From Treponema sp. (GTDB lineage Bacteria; Spirochaetota; Spirochaetia; Treponematales; Breznakiellaceae): a DNA stretch of 8,867 nt. The position numbers and the translations under genes were made by a program. This document shows positions 6,154 to 8,867 of the stretch, one piece after another. The DNA is taken from positions 1-8,867 of the forward strand of contig JAISAK010000143.1 of the NCBI GenBank assembly GCA_031266695.1, in the 5' to 3' direction. Under the pieces are notes generated by a model. The model was not told the DNA's origin. It saw only the letters and a program-made list of their open reading frames with translations, and did no database searches. The number at the start of each line of letters is the position of its first letter. Positions within the stretch are counted from its first letter, which is position 1.

Positions 6154-7218
6154 CTAGCGTCCGGCTGCCGCCCTGAGCAGCCGGTCGTTGATGGCGGCCC
6201 CCAGCCCCTGTTCCGGGGCAAGCTGGGCGTGAATGCGGACAAGGCCGGGCCGGTCAAGCTCATGGAGGATTTCAAAAAGGCCCGCCGCCGCTTCAAGGGG
6301 GTTTCCTTTTTCGGAAAGCACCCGGACAAGGGGCGGGGAAACGGACAGCACGTCCCGGGACACGGCTCCGGCCCGACCGGCCCGGGCAGCGCGCCATTCG
6401 TCCCTTGTCCCGCCGTCAAAAAAAAGCAGGGCCTCGCCTTCCGCACCGGTCAGGACGGGCATTTCCTCCCGCGGGTGAACCAGAAGGGGGCTGCGCGGCG
6501 CGTAGTGGCTTTTAAGCTGCCCCGGCGATCTGAAGCCCCCGGCCGTATCCGCAGGCCGGGCCGGCGCTCCGGCCGGCCCCGTCAGCACCGGGCCTATGAG
6601 GGCCTCAAGGTCTTCCCTGGCAACACCGCCGGGGCGGAGTACGCGGGGCGCGCCGCAGAGATCGAGTACGGTAGATTCCACGCCCACCCGCGAAAGGCCT
6701 CCGTCGATAATAACGTCAACCTTGCGGCCTAACTGATCCCGGACGTGCTCCGCCCTGGTTGGGCTTAAATAGCCGAAAGGATTCGCGCTGGGCGCGGCCA
6801 CGGCGCCGGTGGAAAGGGAAATAAGCTTCCGCGCCGCCGGGTGATCGGGGAAGCGGAGAGCCGCCGTCGCAAGCCCGCTTGTGGCAAGATCGGGAACCTC
6901 CCTTCGCTTGGGAAGGATCAGCGTGAGGGGGCCCGGCCAAAAGCGGGCTGTCAGGAGCGCAAGCTTTTTACGGGCGCCGCTTTCAAGGAGGGAAAGATCC
7001 GCGACCCGTTCAAGGGAATCAAGACCGGCGATGTGGATAATGAGGGGGTCAAAGCGGGGACGATTCTTCACTTCAAAAATGCGCGCCAGCGCCGCCGGGT
7101 TAAAGGCGTCTCCCCCAAGGCCGTAGACCGTTTCGGTGGGAAAAGCCACCAGACCGCCGCCCGAAAGAACCGCGGCCGCCTGCCGCAGGTCCTCTTCCGA
7201 ATCCGTAAAAAGCCGCAT
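6154..7218 (-). CDS. tsaC: L-threonylcarbamoyladenylate synthase, Sua5 (long) type
   Basis: Makes threonylcarbamoyl-AMP from threonine, bicarbonate and ATP, the first step of t6A37 modification of ANN-decoding tRNAs; cytoplasmic. The YrdC/TsaC domain (about 1-205) shows PTETVYGLG (27-35), the conserved KNRPRFDPL (51-59), SAN (144-146), GVESTV (179-184) and LRPGGV (194-199). A Pro/Ala/Gly linker follows, then SPGQLKSHYAP (231-241), the lid-like linker signature of Sua5 proteins, and a Sua5 C-terminal domain ending in INDRLLRAA (343-351). At 354 residues it is the usual length for the long form and is not the short TsaC form of E. coli. The ATG at 7218 overlaps the corA stop by one base (TGATG), and no strong ribosome site precedes it, so translation is probably coupled to corA. 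The TsaBDE partners are not in the window. Confidence 0.94.
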   Translation of the reverse strand: MRLFTDSEEDLRQAAAVLSGGGLVAFPTETVYGLGGDAFNPAALARIFEVKNRPRFDPLIIHIAGLDSLERVADLSLLESGARKKLALLTARFWPGPLTLILPKRREVPDLATSGLATAALRFPDHPAARKLISLSTGAVAAPSANPFGYLSPTRAEHVRDQLGRKVDVIIDGGLSRVGVESTVLDLCGAPRVLRPGGVAREDLEALIGPVLTGPAGAPARPADTAGGFRSPGQLKSHYAPRSPLLVHPREEMPVLTGAEGEALLFFDGGTRDEWRAARAGRAGAVSRDVLSVSPPLVRVLSEKGNPLEAAAGLFEILHELDRPGLVRIHAQLAPEQGLGAAINDRLLRAAAGR

Positions 7219-8186
7219 CAGAGCCAGTTGCGGCGCTTGAAAAAGACTATCATCCCCAGGGCTACGATCACCATAACCCCCCAGGTTATCGGATACGCAA
7301 GACGGTACTCCAGTTCCGGCATAAATTTGAAATTCATTCCATACACCCCGACGATAAAGGTAAGGGGTATAAAGATAGTGGAAATAATTGTCAAAACTTT
7401 CATCACCTTGTTAAGCCGGTTGGAAGCCGCCGAAAGGTTCATTTCCATAATGCCCGCCACAAGCTCCCGGTAGGTTTCCACGGTTTCGGCCGCCTGGATA
7501 ACGTGATCGTAGAGATCCTTGAGGAAGGGATCCATCTCTCCCCCTACCCTCCTGGAATCAAGGTGCATCAGGAGTGAAAGGCTCTCGCGCAAGGGCCAGA
7601 TAACCCGGCGAACCTTGAGCAGATTCTGCTTGACCTTCCGGATATCCTGAATAAAGGTATTGTCCTTTTCATCAACCGCCCGATCTTCAAAATCCTCAAT
7701 TCCCGAACCAAGGGAATCAAGGATGATAAAGTATTCATCCACCACCGCGTCGATGATCGAATAGGCGAGATAATCCACTCCCATACGCCGCACCCTTCCC
7801 GCATTGCCGAGAATCCGCTTTCTAATGCCGTCAAAATAGTCGCCGGGTTTCTCCTGAAAGGTAAGCACCGTGTCATCGGTAATCACCATGCTCATGTGTT
7901 CAAAATCAAGGCCGCTTGAGGGGTTTACCGCCTTAAAGGTGATAAAAAGATAGAAGTCGAATTCTTCGGTTTTGGGACGCTGCCCCGCATCAAGAATATC
8001 CTCCACCGTCAGGGGATGAATCTTGAAAACCTCCGCAAAGCGGTTTATTGTCTCGGGGCTGTCAAGACATTCGATATTTATCCAGGTAACCCCCGAAGGG
8101 TTCTTCCAGGTTAAGAGTTCGTCCGCCGTGTCCGCGGTTTTTGCCCACGCGCCGATGGGATCGTAGCCAATAAGTGATAACAACAT
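7218..8186 (-). CDS. corA: CorA-family magnesium/cobalt transport protein
   Basis: Inner-membrane divalent cation channel, expected to be a homopentamer moving Mg2+ (also Co2+ or Ni2+). In 322 residues there is a cytoplasmic alpha/beta domain (TWINIECLD at 34-42, IHPLTVEDILDAGQRPKTEEFDFYLF at 56-81), a long stalk of helices (about 145-260, with DALVD/DAVVDEY-like and IWPLRESLS segments), TM1 (about 262-281), the selectivity motif YGMNF (282-286), MPEL in the outer loop (289-292), TM2 (about 297-315) and a basic tail KRRNWL. From memory, the resemblance to Thermotoga-type CorA is strong throughout. ATG 8186 is chosen because the protein from MLLSLIGYDP aligns with usual CorA N-termini. A GTG at 8219 would add 11 hydrophobic residues and would have a -10-like TATTAT inside the coding region. 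Neither start has a clear ribosome site. It is first in a two-gene operon with tsaC. Confidence 0.94.
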   Translation of the reverse strand: MLLSLIGYDPIGAWAKTADTADELLTWKNPSGVTWINIECLDSPETINRFAEVFKIHPLTVEDILDAGQRPKTEEFDFYLFITFKAVNPSSGLDFEHMSMVITDDTVLTFQEKPGDYFDGIRKRILGNAGRVRRMGVDYLAYSIIDAVVDEYFIILDSLGSGIEDFEDRAVDEKDNTFIQDIRKVKQNLLKVRRVIWPLRESLSLLMHLDSRRVGGEMDPFLKDLYDHVIQAAETVETYRELVAGIMEMNLSAASNRLNKVMKVLTIISTIFIPLTFIVGVYGMNFKFMPELEYRLAYPITWGVMVIVALGMIVFFKRRNWL

Positions 8187-8196
8187 ATAGACAAAG

Positions 8197-8202
8197 ATAA
8201 TA
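8197..8202 (-). promoter_or_regulatory. Candidate -10 element for corA-tsaC
   Basis: Minus-strand TATTAT (8202 to 8197) lies ten bases before the chosen corA ATG. The best -35-like match is TTGCGT (8223 to 8218), only 15 bp upstream, so the promoter is tentative. A start near 8190 would leave a leader of about four bases, too short for a ribosome site; none is seen. The 62-bp corA/HAD gap therefore seems to serve as a compact divergent promoter. Confidence 0.35.
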
Positions 8203-8237
8203 GGAACCCGGGGATACACGCAAGTGGTATTTTCCGT

Positions 8238-8243
8238 TATGAT
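8238..8243 (+). promoter_or_regulatory. Candidate -10 element for the HAD phosphatase gene
   Basis: TATGAT (8238-8243) is five bases before the ATG at 8249. I find no convincing -35 at 16-18 bp upstream. No Shine-Dalgarno sequence lies between this element and the start codon, so, as for the DAHPS-PDT gene, a leaderless transcript would fit. Low confidence because one hexamer can occur by chance. Confidence 0.3.
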
Positions 8244-8248
8244 AGTCT

Positions 8249-8867
8249 ATGATTAAATATCTGCTTTTTGATCTTGATAACACCCTCTATTCGTTACACC
8301 ACGGCCTTGAGGAAAAGGTCGGCCGCCGTATGCGTGAATACACCGCCGCTTATTTGGGCATAAGCCCGGAGGAAGCATGGCGCCTGCGTCTTGAATGGGC
8401 GGGAGCATACGGCACTACCCTGGAATGGCTTATGGCCGAAAAGGGTTTTACCGACCCGGACAGCTACCTTGCCGCGGTTCACCCGGAGGACGAGGCTGAA
8501 AATCTTCCGCCCGACCCTGAACTCGGGGCTTTTCTGAAAGCCATCCCCCTTCCCAAGGCCATTCTTACCAATTCGCCCCGGGAGCACGCGGACAGAATCC
8601 TCGCAAGGCTTGCCCTGGGGGATATTTTTACCCATATTTTTGATATCCGCGAAACCGCCTTTAAGGGCAAGCCCAACAGAAAAGTATTTGAGCGGGCCCT
8701 TTCCATACTCGGCGTCAAAGCCGGAGAAACCCTTTTTATCGACGACAATCCCCGTTATGTGACAGGTTTTACCGCCCTGGGCGGGCGGAGCCTGCTCCTG
8801 GATGAAGACGACACCCATCCCGGCTATCCGGGGCAGCGGATCCGGACTTTACGGGAGCTGATAAACT
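8249..8867 (+). CDS. HAD-superfamily hydrolase, pyrimidine 5'-nucleotidase-like (3' end cut by window)
   Basis: Predicted cytoplasmic phosphatase; by family resemblance to SDT1/Phm8-type proteins it may dephosphorylate nucleoside monophosphates, but substrate range in HAD proteins is hard to predict. The 206 visible residues have all four HAD motifs: I, FDLDNTLY (7-14; nucleophile D8 and acid/base D10); II, LTNS (106-109; T107); III, FKGKPN (138-143; K141); IV, FIDDNPRY (163-170; D165, D166). A helical cap sits between motifs I and II (about 15-95), as in subfamily I. The DLDNTLY form of motif I is typical of the pyrimidine 5'-nucleotidase group. The frame is open to the window end; the family is usually 200-240 residues, so it is nearly complete. 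The ATG at 8249 has no ribosome site. It is divergent from corA and in no visible operon. Confidence 0.88.
   Translation, partial: MIKYLLFDLDNTLYSLHHGLEEKVGRRMREYTAAYLGISPEEAWRLRLEWAGAYGTTLEWLMAEKGFTDPDSYLAAVHPEDEAENLPPDPELGAFLKAIPLPKAILTNSPREHADRILARLALGDIFTHIFDIRETAFKGKPNRKVFERALSILGVKAGETLFIDDNPRYVTGFTALGGRSLLLDEDDTHPGYPGQRIRTLRELIN

Noticed and set aside
6559..6574. GC hairpin GGCCGG-CGCT-CCGGCC
   Set aside because: It lies inside the tsaC coding region at the Ala/Pro-rich linker, has no T-run, and is explained by codon use in a GC-rich gene.
1..8867. CRISPR array, tRNA or rRNA genes, phage or defence genes
   Set aside because: No regularly spaced direct repeats, no cloverleaf with TTC-arm features, and no such protein motifs in any frame. 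All gaps are short and accounted for.

Overview
The window is a dense bacterial segment with GC-rich coding DNA. It holds seven protein genes, two of them cut by the window edges. I see no RNA gene, CRISPR array, integrase or transposase. The mix of genes suggests an anaerobic bacterium: a ribose-type ABC importer beside an AraC regulator, a CorA and a DAHP synthase that both resemble Thermotoga-type proteins from memory, and a DAHP synthase-prephenate dehydratase fusion. A spirochaete such as a gut treponeme would fit, but this is inference and no sequence here proves it.

Region 1 (1-3893) is a carbohydrate uptake module. On the minus strand, a two-NBD sugar ABC ATPase (990-2507) overlaps by 11 bp with an RbsC-type permease that runs off the left edge. 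The periplasmic binding protein is not in the window and is probably further left. An AraC-family regulator (2673-3893) is transcribed divergently from a 165-bp AT-rich region with a candidate promoter on each strand. It is the obvious candidate regulator of the transporter. Its sensor part looks like two cupins in series, the first degenerate.

Region 2 (3894-4064) is non-coding. Most of it is a compact palindromic element (3896-4023) in which one 10-11 bp word occurs four times in alternating orientation, with a separate hairpin between the two inverted pairs. It resembles a MITE- or REP-like repeat.

Region 3 (4065-8186, all minus strand) is housekeeping. corA (Mg/Co channel) and tsaC/sua5 (t6A tRNA modification) are joined by a one-base TGATG stop/start overlap. 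After an AT-rich spacer with an 11-bp dyad comes a fusion gene in the order regulatory domain, DAHP synthase, prephenate dehydratase, ACT. It joins the entry step of the shikimate pathway to the last committed step toward phenylalanine. It has a good -35/-10 pair placed so that transcription would start at the ATG, so the mRNA may be leaderless.

Region 4 (8249-8867, plus strand) is the start of a HAD-family phosphatase of the pyrimidine 5'-nucleotidase type, divergent from corA across a 62-bp gap and cut by the right edge.

The most unusual items are the DAHPS-PDT-ACT fusion without chorismate mutase and with a cysteine-containing linker, the nested palindromic element, the double-cupin regulator, and the repeated pattern of a -10 hexamer lying 5-10 nt before a start codon without a Shine-Dalgarno sequence.
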